This document shows positions 10,156 through 19,502 of a stretch of 64,000 nt of DNA, one piece after another; position 1 is the first letter of the stretch, and each line of letters opens with the position of its first letter. The notes below the pieces were generated by a model. That model worked only from the letters and a program-made list of their open reading frames with translations. It did not search any database and was not told where the DNA came from. The translations under genes and the position numbers were made by a program. The stretch is from the NCBI GenBank assembly GCA_018714185.1, contig DVNT01000007.1, forward strand, positions 16,833-80,832. Direction: 5' to 3'. The stretch comes from Candidatus Aphodousia gallistercoris. Its GTDB lineage: Bacteria > Pseudomonadota > Gammaproteobacteria > Burkholderiales > Burkholderiaceae_F.

Positions 10156-10184
10156 TTGACATCGTCGGATTTTTAATGCAAAAT
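10156..10184 (+). promoter_or_regulatory. Sigma-70-type promoter of the tRNA-Lys operon
   Basis: TTGACA at 10156-10161, a 17-nt spacer and CAAAAT at 10179-10184, about 55 bp before the first tRNA. No other start signal of this quality lies upstream of the tRNAs. Confidence 0.65.
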
Positions 10185-10239
10185 GCAGCCTTCGGTTGGG
10201 GACACGTTGCCGGTTGGCTAGTCCGAAAGCATAACGAAC

Positions 10240-10315
10240 GGGTCGTTAGCTCAGTCGGTAGAGCAGCGGACTTTTAATCCGTTGGTCGAGAGTTCGAGTC
10301 TCTCACGACCCACCA
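10240..10315 (+). tRNA. tRNA-Lys(UUU)
   Basis: A 76-nt cloverleaf with encoded CCA. Acceptor GGGTCGT pairs with ACGACCC. The anticodon loop CTTTTAA gives anticodon UUU, and the T-loop is TTCGAGT. First of three lysine tRNAs. Confidence 0.97.
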
Positions 10316-10338
10316 CCGACTATAATTGATTGAGGTTT

Positions 10339-10414
10339 GGGTGCGTAGCTCAGTTGGTAGAGCAGCGGACTCTTAATCCGTCGGTCCAGAGTTCGAGTCT
10401 CTGCGCACCCACCA
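10339..10414 (+). tRNA. tRNA-Lys(CUU), copy 1
   Basis: A 76-nt cloverleaf with encoded CCA. Acceptor GGGTGCG pairs with CGCACCC, and the anticodon loop CTCTTAA gives CUU. It is identical to the next tRNA. Confidence 0.97.
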
Positions 10415-10436
10415 CTCCTCAAAGCAATACAGATAT

Positions 10437-10512
10437 GGGTGCGTAGCTCAGTTGGTAGAGCAGCGGACTCTTAATCCGTCGGTCCAGAGTTCGAGTCTCT
10501 GCGCACCCACCA
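10437..10512 (+). tRNA. tRNA-Lys(CUU), copy 2
   Basis: Base-for-base identical to the tRNA at 10339-10414, 22 bp after it. This is a recent or gene-conversion-maintained duplication. Confidence 0.97.
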
Positions 10513-10525
10513 TATCTTTGAAGAA

Positions 10526-10551
10526 GGCTGATCGTTTGATCGGCTTTTTTT
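10526..10551 (+). terminator. Terminator of the tRNA-Lys operon
   Basis: GCTGATC pairs with GATCGGC (one G-U) around GTTT, followed by seven T. Confidence 0.85.
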
Positions 10552-10675
10552 GTATATATCCGTAACAAAACTTCAAAATATCGGTCGAGCGAGCGCACAA
10601 ATCTTTTTTCAGAAACTAAAATACTAAACACGCAGTATTTTGCGCATTACAATCATTCCCCCGGTAGTAACAGAA

Positions 10676-11188
10676 GTGAATACAACAAAGATTTTTCTCC
10701 CCGATGTCGAAGCCACGGAGCGTTTCGGAGGCTGCCTGGCCGCCGCCGTGCAAGCCGAGTCGGCCGATATTGCCGAATGCGGCTTGAACGTGCGCCTGGA
10801 GGGAAACCTCGGCGCCGGGAAAACCGCTACGGCCCGCGCCTTCTTGCGCGCTCTCGGCGTTAGCGGCCGCATCAAAAGCCCGACCTTTACCTTGCTCGAA
10901 ACCTACCCGCTTGCCAACGGCTTGGAGGCCTTTCACTTCGATTTTTACCGCTTTGAGAGCCCGGAGGAGTTCCTGGATGCCGGGTTCCGCGAAAATTTTG
11001 CGCCCAAACACATTACGCTGGTTGAGTGGAGCGAAAAAGCGCTGCCTTGTCTTCCGCCGGATGATCTCACGCTTACGCTTACCGTGCATGACGACGGGCG
11101 CGATTTAGAGATCGCTCCCCACTCCCCCCTTGGACAGAAGGTTTTTGACGAGGTGCTTCGCGCATGGAATTCTCACGCAGACAGATAA
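10676..11188 (+). CDS. tsaE: tRNA threonylcarbamoyladenosine biosynthesis ATPase TsaE
   Basis: About 170 residues from GTG 10676; the frame is open back to TTG 10640. The GTG start was chosen because NTTKIFLPDVEATERFG aligns with the usual TsaE opening. Walker A GNLGAGKTATARAF, the switch region SPTFTLLETY, FHFDFYR and LVEWSEK are all family signatures. TsaE is the ATPase that drives t6A37 formation by TsaB/TsaD, from the threonylcarbamoyl-AMP made by the Sua5 protein encoded at 16871. Its end overlaps the amidase gene by 25 bp, so translation is coupled. Confidence 0.93.
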   Translation: MNTTKIFLPDVEATERFGGCLAAAVQAESADIAECGLNVRLEGNLGAGKTATARAFLRALGVSGRIKSPTFTLLETYPLANGLEAFHFDFYRFESPEEFLDAGFRENFAPKHITLVEWSEKALPCLPPDDLTLTLTVHDDGRDLEIAPHSPLGQKVFDEVLRAWNSHADR

Positions 11189-12519
11189 TTAAGACCACGA
11201 CGGGGGCTTTGGCGCTAAGCATTTTGCCGGTCTCGGTAAGTCGCGCCGCGCAAATGGTCGACGTGCGCATGTGGCCGGCGCCCGAATATACCCGCGTTAC
11301 GCTCGAGCACGATGAGCCGATCAAATTTAAGTACTTTTTGGTCCGCTCCCCGATGCCCTACCGCTTGGTTGTGGACATTGAGGGGCTTACCCTGACCGAA
11401 AGACTGCAGAAAATGATCTCATCGGTCTCGCCGAAAGACCCCTATATCCAGTCGGTGCGTATCGGCCAGTACAACCCCGATGTCGTGCGCTTGGTCATGG
11501 ATCTCAAAAAAGAGGTCCGTCCGGAGGTTTTCTCTTTAAAACCGGTAGCCAACTACAAGTATCGACTGATCTTCGATATCTACCCGATCGAAGAAAGCAC
11601 GGATGCCATCGCCGACGTCATTGCCAGCCTGGACAAAAAGGATGAGCCTGCGCAGGACCCTGTCAAGCAGCTGATTGCCCAAAATAAGCCCTCTTCTGCG
11701 GACAAAGACCCAAAGGCTGCGGCTCAGACGCCTGCCCAGTCCACGGCGCCCAAAGCCGACGACGGCAAAAAGCAGGCCGCGGTCAAACCGAAGCCAGCCG
11801 CCAAACCGGCCAGCAAGAAAAAAGACATCGTTGTCGTGGTCGATGCCGGCCACGGCGGCGAAGATCCGGGGGCGGTCGGCAAGAATAAGACCTACGAAAA
11901 GCACATTACGCTCTCGATTGCCAAGCGCTTGGAAAAGCTGATCAAAAAAGAGCCCGGAATGAAGGTGGTCATGACCCGCAAGTCCGATCACTTTGTGAGC
12001 CTGAGCCAGCGCGTGATGATTGCCCAAAAAGCCAAGGCGCATCTTTTCGTGAGTATCCACGCCGACGCTTGGACCAAGCCTTCGGCCAAAGGCACCTCGG
12101 TCTACGCCTTGTCCGAGCGAGGCGCCACCAGTTCAGCAGCCCGTTGGCTCGCTAAAAACCAAAACGAAGCCGACTTGATCGGCGGGGCCAATTTCCAAGA
12201 TGTTGACCGTCGATTGCAATCGATTCTCGTTGATATGACAACTTCTTGGAAAATTGACTACAGCCTTCAGTGGGGGCACACGGTGCTGCAGTACCTGGCC
12301 AAAGTCAATACGCTGCACCGCCGCCAGGTCGAACAGGCCGGCTTTTTGGTGCTGAAGTCGCCCGGCGTGCCTTCCATTTTGGTTGAAACGGCCTTTATCA
12401 GCAATCCTCAAGAGGAAAAAAAGCTGCGCACGGCCGCCTACCAACAAAAAGTGGCCGAGGCGATTTTAAAAGGCATTAAAACCCAAGTGAAAAAGAATGA
12501 TTCCATCATGCAAACCTAG
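11164..12519 (+). CDS. amiC: N-acetylmuramoyl-L-alanine amidase, AmiC type (Tat-exported)
   Basis: A 451-residue protein. A Tat signal (SRRQIIK followed by a hydrophobic stretch to about residue 28) precedes an AMIN domain (about 35-130). Then comes a low-complexity Ala/Lys/Pro linker (about 170-220) and an Amidase_3 domain from about 222. Zinc and catalytic motifs are VVDAGHGGEDPG, SIHADAW and ILVETAFISN. It splits septal peptidoglycan so daughter cells separate, with AMIN targeting it to the septum. The tsaE-amiC pairing is common in betaproteobacteria. Confidence 0.95.
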   Translation: MEFSRRQIIKTTTGALALSILPVSVSRAAQMVDVRMWPAPEYTRVTLEHDEPIKFKYFLVRSPMPYRLVVDIEGLTLTERLQKMISSVSPKDPYIQSVRIGQYNPDVVRLVMDLKKEVRPEVFSLKPVANYKYRLIFDIYPIEESTDAIADVIASLDKKDEPAQDPVKQLIAQNKPSSADKDPKAAAQTPAQSTAPKADDGKKQAAVKPKPAAKPASKKKDIVVVVDAGHGGEDPGAVGKNKTYEKHITLSIAKRLEKLIKKEPGMKVVMTRKSDHFVSLSQRVMIAQKAKAHLFVSIHADAWTKPSAKGTSVYALSERGATSSAARWLAKNQNEADLIGGANFQDVDRRLQSILVDMTTSWKIDYSLQWGHTVLQYLAKVNTLHRRQVEQAGFLVLKSPGVPSILVETAFISNPQEEKKLRTAAYQQKVAEAILKGIKTQVKKNDSIMQT

Positions 12520-12594
12520 CCGCTCAAAATCGGCTTCGCTGCTTTTTCGCTAAAATAAGGTGCAACATTCCATTTACATTAGGACATTGCAATC

Positions 12595-13659
12595 ATGGCT
12601 CTTGTCTCCTTACGCCAATTATTGGACCACGCCGCCGAAAACGGCTACGGCGTGCCTGCTTTTAACGTCAATAACCTTGAACAGGTCCAAGCCATCATGT
12701 CGGCTGCCCGGGATGTCGGGGCGCCGGTGATCATGCAAGCCTCGGCGGGCGCTCGCCGTTATGCCGGCGAAATCTTTTTGCGCAACTTGATTGAGGCCGC
12801 CGTGGAAAGCTACCCGGATGTGCCGGTGTGCATGCACCAAGACCACGGACAAAGCCCGGCTGTATGCCAAGGCGCCATGCGCATGGGCTTTACCTCGGTG
12901 ATGATGGACGGTTCGCTGCAGTCCGATGGCAAGACCATTTCCTCTTATGAATACAACGTGGATGTGACTCGCCGCGTTGTCGAAATGGCCCACGGCGTCG
13001 GCGTAAGCGTGGAAGGCGAACTCGGCTGCCTGGGTTCGCTTGAAACCATGAAGGGCGACAAGGAAGACGGCCACGGCACGGACTCCACCATGACGCGCGA
13101 ACAGCTGCTTACCGATCCCGATCAAGCCGCCGACTTTGTGCAAAAGACGCAACTCGACGCCCTGGCCATTGCCATCGGAACCAGCCACGGCGCGTACAAA
13201 TTCTCGCGCAAGCCCACGGGCGACATCCTCTCGATTGAACGCGTCAAGGAAATCCACCGCCGCTTGCCCAACACGCACTTGGTGATGCACGGCTCGTCCT
13301 CCGTACCGCAGGAATATTTAGCCGAAATCCGCGAGTTCGGCGGTCAGATGCGTGAAACGTACGGCGTACCGGTCGAAGAAATTCAAGAAGCGATCAAGCA
13401 CGGCGTTCGCAAAGTCAATATCGACACGGATATCCGTTTGGCGATGACCGCTGCCGTTCGCCGCTACCTCGTAGAAAATCCGAGCAAGTTTGACCCGCGC
13501 GAATACCTCAAAGCCGCTCGCAAGGCGGCCTATGAGCTTTGCAAGAAGCGCTACATTGAGTTCGGCTGCGAAGGCCAAGGCGCCCGCATTAAACCCGTCG
13601 ATCTCTTTACGATGGCTTCCCGCTACGCTAGCGGCGAATTAAAGCAAAACGTCCTTTAA
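12595..13659 (+). CDS. fba: Class II fructose-1,6-bisphosphate aldolase
   Basis: A 354-residue protein with the zinc-ligand motif CMHQDHG, the glycine-rich [20 protein letters not shown] and [12 protein letters not shown]. It resembles the subgroup often labelled Calvin-cycle type. It cleaves or forms fructose 1,6-bisphosphate. With fbp at 29390 it supplies gluconeogenesis from organic acids. It is a separate unit closed by a strong terminator. Confidence 0.95.
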   Translation: MALVSLRQLLDHAAENGYGVPAFNVNNLEQVQAIMSAARDVGAPVIMQASAGARRYAGEIFLRNLIEAAVESYPDVPVCMHQDHGQSPAVCQGAMRMGFTSVMMDGSLQSDGKTISSYEYNVDVTRRVVEMAHGVGVSVEGELGCLGSLETMKGDKEDGHGTDSTMTREQLLTDPDQAADFVQKTQLDALAIAIGTSHGAYKFSRKPTGDILSIERVKEIHRRLPNTHLVMHGSSSVPQEYLAEIREFGGQMRETYGVPVEEIQEAIKHGVRKVNIDTDIRLAMTAAVRRYLVENPSKFDPREYLKAARKAAYELCKKRYIEFGCEGQGARIKPVDLFTMASRYASGELKQNVL

Positions 13660-13677
13660 TTTTTCATACTTATCCGA

Positions 13678-13705
13678 GGGAGACGAGGTGAGCGTCTCCC
13701 TTTTT
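13678..13705 (+). terminator. Strong terminator of fba, abutting the dgkA start
   Basis: A perfect 8-bp stem GGGAGACG / CGTCTCCC (13678-13685 with 13693-13700) is followed by TTTTT. Only five bases separate the T-run from the dgkA ATG. Confidence 0.9.
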
Positions 13706-13710
13706 CATCC

Positions 13711-14106
13711 ATGAGCGAAACAAAAAACGCAAAAGATCTCAAAGGCAAGACCGGCCTGCATCGCCTCATCAATGCCTGCGGCTATTCGCGCGACGGCTTT
13801 TTGGCCGCCTACCGGCATGAAGAAGCTTTTCGGCAGGAATTCTGGCTTGTCATTGCGGCCCTGGTGATCGCCGTGCTTTTGCCCATATCAGTCTTGCAAG
13901 CGGGCATATTGGTGGCCTGCCACCTGTTCTTGCTAACCGTCGAAATTCTCAACTCGGCCATTGAGGCGACGGTCGATCGCATCGGCACGGAAATTCATCC
14001 GCTTTCCAAGCGCGCGAAGGACATGGGCAGTTGCGCCGTTGCCTTGGCCGGAGCCATCTGCCTGATTGCTTGGATCTGCATTCTCTGGGATCTGCTCTTC
14101 GCTTAG
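13711..14106 (+). CDS. dgkA: Diacylglycerol kinase
   Basis: A 131-residue integral membrane protein with an N-terminal amphipathic segment and about three transmembrane helices. Conserved residues appear in EEAFRQE and VEILNSAIEATVDRIG, where the Glu and Asn line the active site. It phosphorylates diacylglycerol for phospholipid turnover. The start lies directly after the fba terminator and no Shine-Dalgarno is visible, which is odd for translation. Confidence 0.93.
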   Translation: MSETKNAKDLKGKTGLHRLINACGYSRDGFLAAYRHEEAFRQEFWLVIAALVIAVLLPISVLQAGILVACHLFLLTVEILNSAIEATVDRIGTEIHPLSKRAKDMGSCAVALAGAICLIAWICILWDLLFA

Positions 14107-14167
14107 CGAAAAACAAATTTTTCGGTCATGGGCCGGAAAAAACCGTTAAAATGACTCTGTTTAATGT

Positions 14168-14197
14168 GGCTGCCGGCACTGTGCCGGCAGGCTTTTT
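14168..14197 (+). terminator. Hairpin with T-run between dgkA and purC
   Basis: CTGCCGGCA / TGCCGGCAG, a perfect 9-bp stem with a three-base loop, is followed by GC and five T. It ends dgkA and lies 16 bp before purC, so it could also attenuate purC. Confidence 0.85.
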
Positions 14198-14212
14198 CTA
14201 GGGATTTCGGTT

Positions 14213-15100
14213 ATGCCTATTCTTGATACCTCGTTGCATTCCCTCAAACGCATTTACCGCGGCAAGGTGCGCGACAGCTACGCCGTAGGCGACGATAAGC
14301 TTTTGATCGTTGCCACGGACCGTATTTCGGCTTTTGATGTCATTCTCGATGACCCGATTCCTCTGAAGGGGAAGGTCCTGCAAGCCTTGACCGATTTTTG
14401 GTTTGAAAAGCTCGACGGCATCGTCCCGAATCATTTGACCGGAATTGACCCGAGCACGGTCGTAGCCCCCGATGAAGTCGAACAAGTAAAGGGCCGTTCC
14501 GTGGTTGCCATGCGGCTTAAACCGATTCCTATCGAGTGCGTCGTTCGCGGCTATATTATCGGCGGCGGTTGGAAAGACTATCAAGCAACGGGCAAAGTCT
14601 GCGGAGTAGAATTGCCGGCCGGACTCAAGCAGGCCCAAAAGCTCCCCGAACCGATCTTTACCCCGGCAGCCAAAGCCGAGGTCGGCACCCATGACGAAAA
14701 CATTTCCTTTGAAAAGGCCTGCGAATTGGTAGGCGAGGACATTGCCCGCCAAATCCGCGATTACTCGCTTGCCTTATACCGGCGTGCCGCTGAATACGCC
14801 TTAACGAAGGGCATTATCATTGCCGATACGAAATTTGAATTCGGCTTGGATGAAAACGGCACGGTGCGTCTGATGGACGAAGTGCTCACGCCGGACTCTT
14901 CGCGTTTTTGGCCTGCCGATCAATATAACGAAGGAATGTCGCCTCCGTCTTTTGACAAGCAGTTTATCCGCGACTGGCTGGAAACCCAACCTTGGGACAA
15001 GAAAGCCCCCGCTCCGCGCGTTCCGGCTGAAATCATTGAAAAGACCTCGGAAAAATATCGCGAAGCGCTCAAACGCTTGGCCGACCGTGATGTCGAATAA
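14213..15100 (+). CDS. purC: Phosphoribosylaminoimidazole-succinocarboxamide synthase (SAICAR synthetase)
   Basis: A 295-residue protein. The opening [25 protein letters not shown] and the substrate motif [14 protein letters not shown] are typical. [10 protein letters not shown] and the aspartate-rich [15 protein letters not shown] complete the active site. It joins CAIR with aspartate, directly after PurK and PurE in the pathway; purE and purK lie just downstream. A Shine-Dalgarno AGGGA precedes the ATG. Confidence 0.97.
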   Translation: MPILDTSLHSLKRIYRGKVRDSYAVGDDKLLIVATDRISAFDVILDDPIPLKGKVLQALTDFWFEKLDGIVPNHLTGIDPSTVVAPDEVEQVKGRSVVAMRLKPIPIECVVRGYIIGGGWKDYQATGKVCGVELPAGLKQAQKLPEPIFTPAAKAEVGTHDENISFEKACELVGEDIARQIRDYSLALYRRAAEYALTKGIIIADTKFEFGLDENGTVRLMDEVLTPDSSRFWPADQYNEGMSPPSFDKQFIRDWLETQPWDKKAPAPRVPAEIIEKTSEKYREALKRLADRDVE

Positions 15101-15190
15101 TTCGCACTTGAAGTGCTAGCGGCGGGCGCGAAAAGGCTTTCTTTTCGCGCCTGTGTTGTTATTTGATAACGTTTATTTGAGTATTCTGAA

Positions 15191-15685
15191 ATGCAAAATT
15201 CCCCTCTTGTCGGTGTTGTTATGGGTTCCAGTTCGGACTGGGATGTCATGAAAAACGCGTGCGATATCCTCAAAGAATTCGGCGTTCCCTTTGAAGCACA
15301 AGTGGTCTCGGCGCACCGCATGCCCGATGAAATGTTTCGCTATGCCGAATCGGCGCAGGAGCGCGGCTTAAAAGTGATTATCGCCGGCGCGGGCGGTGCC
15401 GCCCACTTGCCCGGCATGCTGGCCGCTAAAACGGTTGTCCCGGTTTTGGGCGTTCCCATTCCTTCGCGCTATCTGCGCGGGGAAGATTCCCTGCTATCGA
15501 TTGTTCAAATGCCCAAAGGCGTTCCGGTGGCCACTTTTGCGATCGGCGAAGCCGGTGCGGGTAACGCCGCGCTCTTTGCGGTTGAAATGCTCGCGGCAGC
15601 CGGCTCCGAGGAAATGAAAACAAAAATCCAAGCTTTCCGAAAAGCCCAAAACGAAAAAGCCAAAAACATGGCTCTTCCTCTGTAA
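15191..15685 (+). CDS. purE: N5-carboxyaminoimidazole ribonucleotide mutase
   Basis: A 164-residue protein with [12 protein letters not shown] and [12 protein letters not shown], where His and Asp act in the mutase, and [12 protein letters not shown]. These are class I PurE features that fit the PurK partner 13 bp downstream. It converts N5-CAIR to CAIR. Confidence 0.97.
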   Translation: MQNSPLVGVVMGSSSDWDVMKNACDILKEFGVPFEAQVVSAHRMPDEMFRYAESAQERGLKVIIAGAGGAAHLPGMLAAKTVVPVLGVPIPSRYLRGEDSLLSIVQMPKGVPVATFAIGEAGAGNAALFAVEMLAAAGSEEMKTKIQAFRKAQNEKAKNMALPL

Positions 15686-15698
15686 CCGGATAGAAAAT

Positions 15699-16868
15699 AT
15701 GAAAGACAAATTGCCTTTAAATCCGGGCAGCACGCTCGGCATGATGGGGGGTGGCCAGCTCGGCCGGATGTTCGCCATTGAAGCGGCCTACATGGGCTAT
15801 CACGTTACGGTACTGGAGCCCGGTGCCGGCTCTCCGGCCGCTGAAGTGTCTTTAAAGCACATCGCCCAACCTTATTTGAGCGAAAACGGCCTGCGCGAGC
15901 TCGCCCAAACCACCTCGGCGGTGAGCACCGAATTTGAAAATGTTCCGGCTAAGGCGCTTGATGCCCTTGCACAAGAAGAGTTTGTTGCCCCTCCGGGCTC
16001 GGCGGTAGCGATTGCCCAAGATCGCAATGAAGAAAAACATTTCATTGAAACGGTCGCGAAAGTTCCGGTGGCGCCGCACTTTCCGATTCACTGCGCCGGC
16101 GACATCGAAAAGGCTCCCGAAACGCTCTTTCCGGGCATTTTAAAGACCGCTCGCTTGGGCTATGACGGCAAGGGCCAGGTGCTTGTTGATTCGCGCGAAG
16201 AGCTCCACAAGGCCTTTGTCGAACTCAAGGAAGTCGATTGCATCTTGGAAAAACGTTTGGCGCTGCGCCAAGAAGTTTCCGTCATCGTAGCGCGCGGCTT
16301 TGACGGGCAAACAGCGACCTTCCCGCTTTGCGAGAATACGCACCGCCACGGCATTTTAGCCGTTACGGTCATGCCGGCTCGCGTGCCTGAGGAGACTAGC
16401 CAAAAAACACGGCAATTTGCAACGCAAATTGTCGACGCGCTGCACTACGTCGGTGTATTATGCGTGGAATTTTTCGTGCTCGAAAACGGCGACGTGGTCG
16501 CCAATGAAATGGCTCCCCGTCCGCACAACTCCGGGCACGCTACCATTGATGCTTGCTGGAGCAACCAGTTCGAGCAGCAGCTGCGCTGCATGACCGGGCA
16601 ACCCTTGGCCGATACGACGCAACACTCGCCGGCGGTGATGCTTAACCTTTTGGGCGATCTTTGGTTTGATGCCGAGGATAATCCGAAAGTCCCGGATTGG
16701 AGTAAAGTCCTTGCCGTGCCCGGAGCAAAACTGCATTTGTACGGCAAAGCACAAGCCCGTCATGCCCGCAAGATGGGCCATGTGACTTGCCTTGGCCGAA
16801 CGCTTGAAGAAGCCCTCGAAAGGGCCCGGGATGTGGCCCGCATTTTAGGATTACCGGAGCCGAAATAA
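15699..16868 (+). CDS. purK: N5-carboxyaminoimidazole ribonucleotide synthase
   Basis: A 389-residue ATP-grasp enzyme. The opening GMMGGGQLGRMFAIEAAYMG is followed by ATP-grasp motifs LKTARLGYDGKGQ and EMAPRPHNSGH. It carboxylates AIR with ATP and bicarbonate, feeding PurE. The gene sits in an operon with purE; sua5 begins two bases after its stop. Confidence 0.97.
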   Translation: MKDKLPLNPGSTLGMMGGGQLGRMFAIEAAYMGYHVTVLEPGAGSPAAEVSLKHIAQPYLSENGLRELAQTTSAVSTEFENVPAKALDALAQEEFVAPPGSAVAIAQDRNEEKHFIETVAKVPVAPHFPIHCAGDIEKAPETLFPGILKTARLGYDGKGQVLVDSREELHKAFVELKEVDCILEKRLALRQEVSVIVARGFDGQTATFPLCENTHRHGILAVTVMPARVPEETSQKTRQFATQIVDALHYVGVLCVEFFVLENGDVVANEMAPRPHNSGHATIDACWSNQFEQQLRCMTGQPLADTTQHSPAVMLNLLGDLWFDAEDNPKVPDWSKVLAVPGAKLHLYGKAQARHARKMGHVTCLGRTLEEALERARDVARILGLPEPK

Positions 16869-16870
16869 AG

Positions 16871-17854
16871 ATGATTCCTCCTGTTGATGAACGCGCCATC
16901 CGCGCTGCCGTGGATGTGCTCGAATGTTCCGGCCTTGTCGCCATGCCGACAGAGACCGTTTATGGCTTAGCCGGCAATGCCGACGATGAAAAAGCGGTCA
17001 AAAAAATTTTTGAAGCCAAAAAGCGTCCGACAACGCACCCCCTAATCGTGCATATCACGGGGGAAGAGGCGCTCGATCACTGGGCAGTCAATATTCCGCA
17101 AAGCGCCTATGTATTGGCGCGGCTTTTTTGGCCGGGCCCATTGACCATGATTCTGGAAAAAGCCGACCATGTCGGCGACTGGATTACGGGCGGGCAAAAC
17201 ACGGTGGGTTTACGCTGCCCGTCACACCCCTGGGCCAAGGCGCTTATTAAAGCGTTTGCAGGCAAGCACCATCGCGGCATTGCTGCCCCCTCGGCCAATA
17301 CCTTCGGCCGTATTTCGCCCACCTGCGCACAGCACGTTCGCGATGACCTCGGCGAAAAGCCCAAAGGTAAAGTGGACCTGATTTTGGACGGCGGCGACTG
17401 CGATGTGGGCGTTGAGTCCACCATCATCAATTTGACGGGCGAGCACCCCGAAATTCTGCGCCACGGTGCTATTACCCGGCATATGCTCGAAGAAGCGCTC
17501 GGCTGCCCGGTCCCGGACGGCGGCAAAGATTCGCCGCGCGTTTCGGGCTCACTCAAGAGCCACTATGCTCCGGTGACCAAGGTCGTTTTGGTAGACGATT
17601 TGGTCGGTGCGTTGCCGCAATTTCAAGATAAAAAATTGGCTGTGATGGCACCCGCACAAAAGCTGCAAAAAACGCCTGCCAATGTTATTAAGTGGTTTGC
17701 TGCCGAAGCCGATCCGGCCCAATACATGCATGCGCTTTATGCACGATTGCATGAGCTCGATGCCGCTAAAGCCGATCTGATTGTGATTGAACGTCCTGCC
17801 CAAGGCGATCGCTGGGATGCCGTTCAAGACCGCTTGACCCGCGCGGCGGCTTAG
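16871..17854 (+). CDS. L-threonylcarbamoyladenylate synthase (Sua5/YrdC/YwlC)
   Basis: A 327-residue protein with an N-terminal YrdC domain (about 1-205) bearing MPTETVYGLAGNA, KRPTTHPLIVHI and PSANTFGRISPT, and a C-terminal Sua5 domain (about 230-327). It makes threonylcarbamoyl-AMP for the t6A37 tRNA modification. TsaE, encoded at 10676, works in the same pathway. Length and the extra domain identify the Sua5 form rather than the short TsaC. Confidence 0.95.
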   Translation: MIPPVDERAIRAAVDVLECSGLVAMPTETVYGLAGNADDEKAVKKIFEAKKRPTTHPLIVHITGEEALDHWAVNIPQSAYVLARLFWPGPLTMILEKADHVGDWITGGQNTVGLRCPSHPWAKALIKAFAGKHHRGIAAPSANTFGRISPTCAQHVRDDLGEKPKGKVDLILDGGDCDVGVESTIINLTGEHPEILRHGAITRHMLEEALGCPVPDGGKDSPRVSGSLKSHYAPVTKVVLVDDLVGALPQFQDKKLAVMAPAQKLQKTPANVIKWFAAEADPAQYMHALYARLHELDAAKADLIVIERPAQGDRWDAVQDRLTRAAA

Positions 17855-17860
17855 TACGCT

Positions 17861-18613
17861 ATGGCTGAAGATTTAATCCGTCTGTCCAAGCGAATCAGCC
17901 AGTCGGGTCTCGCCTCCCGGCGAGAGGCCGACGAGTGGATTGCCAAAGGCTGGGTCATGGTCGATGACCACATCGCCCAATTGGGCGAAAAGGTAACGCC
18001 TGCCCAGCGCATCCGCATTTCCTCGAAAGCCAAGGCCGAGCAAAACGAGCGCGTGACGATTTTGCTCAATAAGCCGGTAGGCTACGTAAGCGGCCAAGCC
18101 GAAGACGGCTACTTGCCCGCCAAGGTCCTGATTACCCCGGAAAACCATTGGGCAAAAGATCCCTCCGGGATTCGCTATAGCCGCCGTCAACTCGAGCACT
18201 TGGTGCCGGCTGGACGCTTGGATATCGATTCGGTCGGCCTTTTGGTGCTCACCCAAGACGGCCGTGTTGCCAAGGCCATCATCGGCGAAAACAGCACTGT
18301 AGAAAAAGAATACATCGTACGCGTAGCCAACGCCGACGGCTCACCCGCCTCTTTAAGCCCGCAGGGTCTCGCACTACTCAATCACGGCCTCTCGCTCGAT
18401 GACAAGCCCCTGATGCCGGCTCAAGTCGAGTGGCTGAACGAAAGCGAGCTGCGCTTTGTCTTGCAAGAAGGCAAAAAGCGGCAAATCCGCCGCATGTGCG
18501 AAGCCGTAGGGCTAAAGGTACTGCGCTTAAAGCGTGTTCGCGTAGGCCGCGTTGTTCTGGGCGCCTTACCCGTCGGCTCTTGGCGCTATCTCTCGCCTGA
18601 TGAACACTTCTAA
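17861..18613 (+). CDS. RsuA/RluB-family pseudouridine synthase, RluF-like
   Basis: A 250-residue protein. An N-terminal S4 domain (RLSKRISQSGLASRREADEWI) precedes the catalytic domain with LLNKPVGYVSG, the active-site Asp in AGRLDIDSVGLL and the tail EGKKRQIRRMCEAVGLKV. The closest known type appears to be RluF (23S rRNA U2604), though RluB/RluE cannot be excluded from motifs. It is the next gene in the sua5 run. Confidence 0.85.
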   Translation: MAEDLIRLSKRISQSGLASRREADEWIAKGWVMVDDHIAQLGEKVTPAQRIRISSKAKAEQNERVTILLNKPVGYVSGQAEDGYLPAKVLITPENHWAKDPSGIRYSRRQLEHLVPAGRLDIDSVGLLVLTQDGRVAKAIIGENSTVEKEYIVRVANADGSPASLSPQGLALLNHGLSLDDKPLMPAQVEWLNESELRFVLQEGKKRQIRRMCEAVGLKVLRLKRVRVGRVVLGALPVGSWRYLSPDEHF

Positions 18614-18621
18614 TAACGCAA

Positions 18622-19497
18622 ATGGCGCCATCAACCTCCGCCCAGTGGCTTTTAATTTTTGTCACATTGCTTTGGGGCTCAACCTTTCTGACGTTGCAGA
18701 CGTCGTTGCAATGGGCCGATCCGTTGGTGGTTGTGTGCCTGCGCTTTTGCTTGGCCACCCTGATTCTTTTGGCCTTGTTGCGGGGACGGATCCGGCAGAT
18801 CAGCCTCTATGAATGGAAGGCCGGCTTTTGCGTGGGCCTTTGCATTTTCGGCGTCTACACCTTGCAAACCATTGGCCTGGGCAGCATCGCAAGCAGCACA
18901 TCCGCCTTTTTAACGGACCTTTACATCGGCTTTGTGCCCTTGCTGCAGTGGCTTTTTCTGAAACAAACACCTTCTATGAGCGTGGTGATAACCACCTTTA
19001 TGGCTTTTTGCGGCATGGGCTTTTTCGCCAATCCCTTTGCGATGGATTTTTCCGGGCAAATCGGCGAGTGGGTCACCGTCTTGAGCGCCCTGATTTGTGC
19101 CGTAGAAATATTAACCGTGAGTCATTTTGCGCCGGGCTGCAGACCGCTTTACTTAAGTTTCACTCAGATGGTGTCGGTGGCCGTCTTGGCGATCTTGGCG
19201 CTGTGTTTGCATGAACCGGTTCGGCCGACGCAGTGGACGCTCGGGCTCGGTGCCTGCGTAACGGCACTTGCGGCCATCGTTGCTTTTGTGCAATTCGGCA
19301 TCGGTTGGGCCTTAAAATATATCTCGGCGATACGAGCGACACTCATCTATGCTCTTGAGCCCGTTTTTGCGGGTATCATCGGCTGGTGCGCCGGCGAACG
19401 TCTAGGACTGAACGAGTGGATTGGGGCGGCTTTAATCATCGCCGCAGTCCTGTTGAGTGCTTTTCGGCCGAAAAAGGCGCGATCGAAACGGAGTTAA
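18622..19497 (+). CDS. EamA/DMT-family transporter
   Basis: A 291-residue membrane protein with about ten hydrophobic helices and two EamA repeats. Typical motifs are TLLWGSTFLT early on and a second-repeat end with YALEPVFAGIIGW and AALIIAAVLLSAF. It is probably a metabolite or amino-acid exporter; the substrate is unknown. It starts eight bases after the pseudouridine synthase stop and ends five bases before murI. Confidence 0.88.
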   Translation: MAPSTSAQWLLIFVTLLWGSTFLTLQTSLQWADPLVVVCLRFCLATLILLALLRGRIRQISLYEWKAGFCVGLCIFGVYTLQTIGLGSIASSTSAFLTDLYIGFVPLLQWLFLKQTPSMSVVITTFMAFCGMGFFANPFAMDFSGQIGEWVTVLSALICAVEILTVSHFAPGCRPLYLSFTQMVSVAVLAILALCLHEPVRPTQWTLGLGACVTALAAIVAFVQFGIGWALKYISAIRATLIYALEPVFAGIIGWCAGERLGLNEWIGAALIIAAVLLSAFRPKKARSKRS

Positions 19498-19502
19498 CTA
19501 AT

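Noticed and set aside
14101-14212. Purine riboswitch ahead of purC
   Set aside because: The gap holds only a simple hairpin with T-run; no conserved purine-aptamer pattern is seen.
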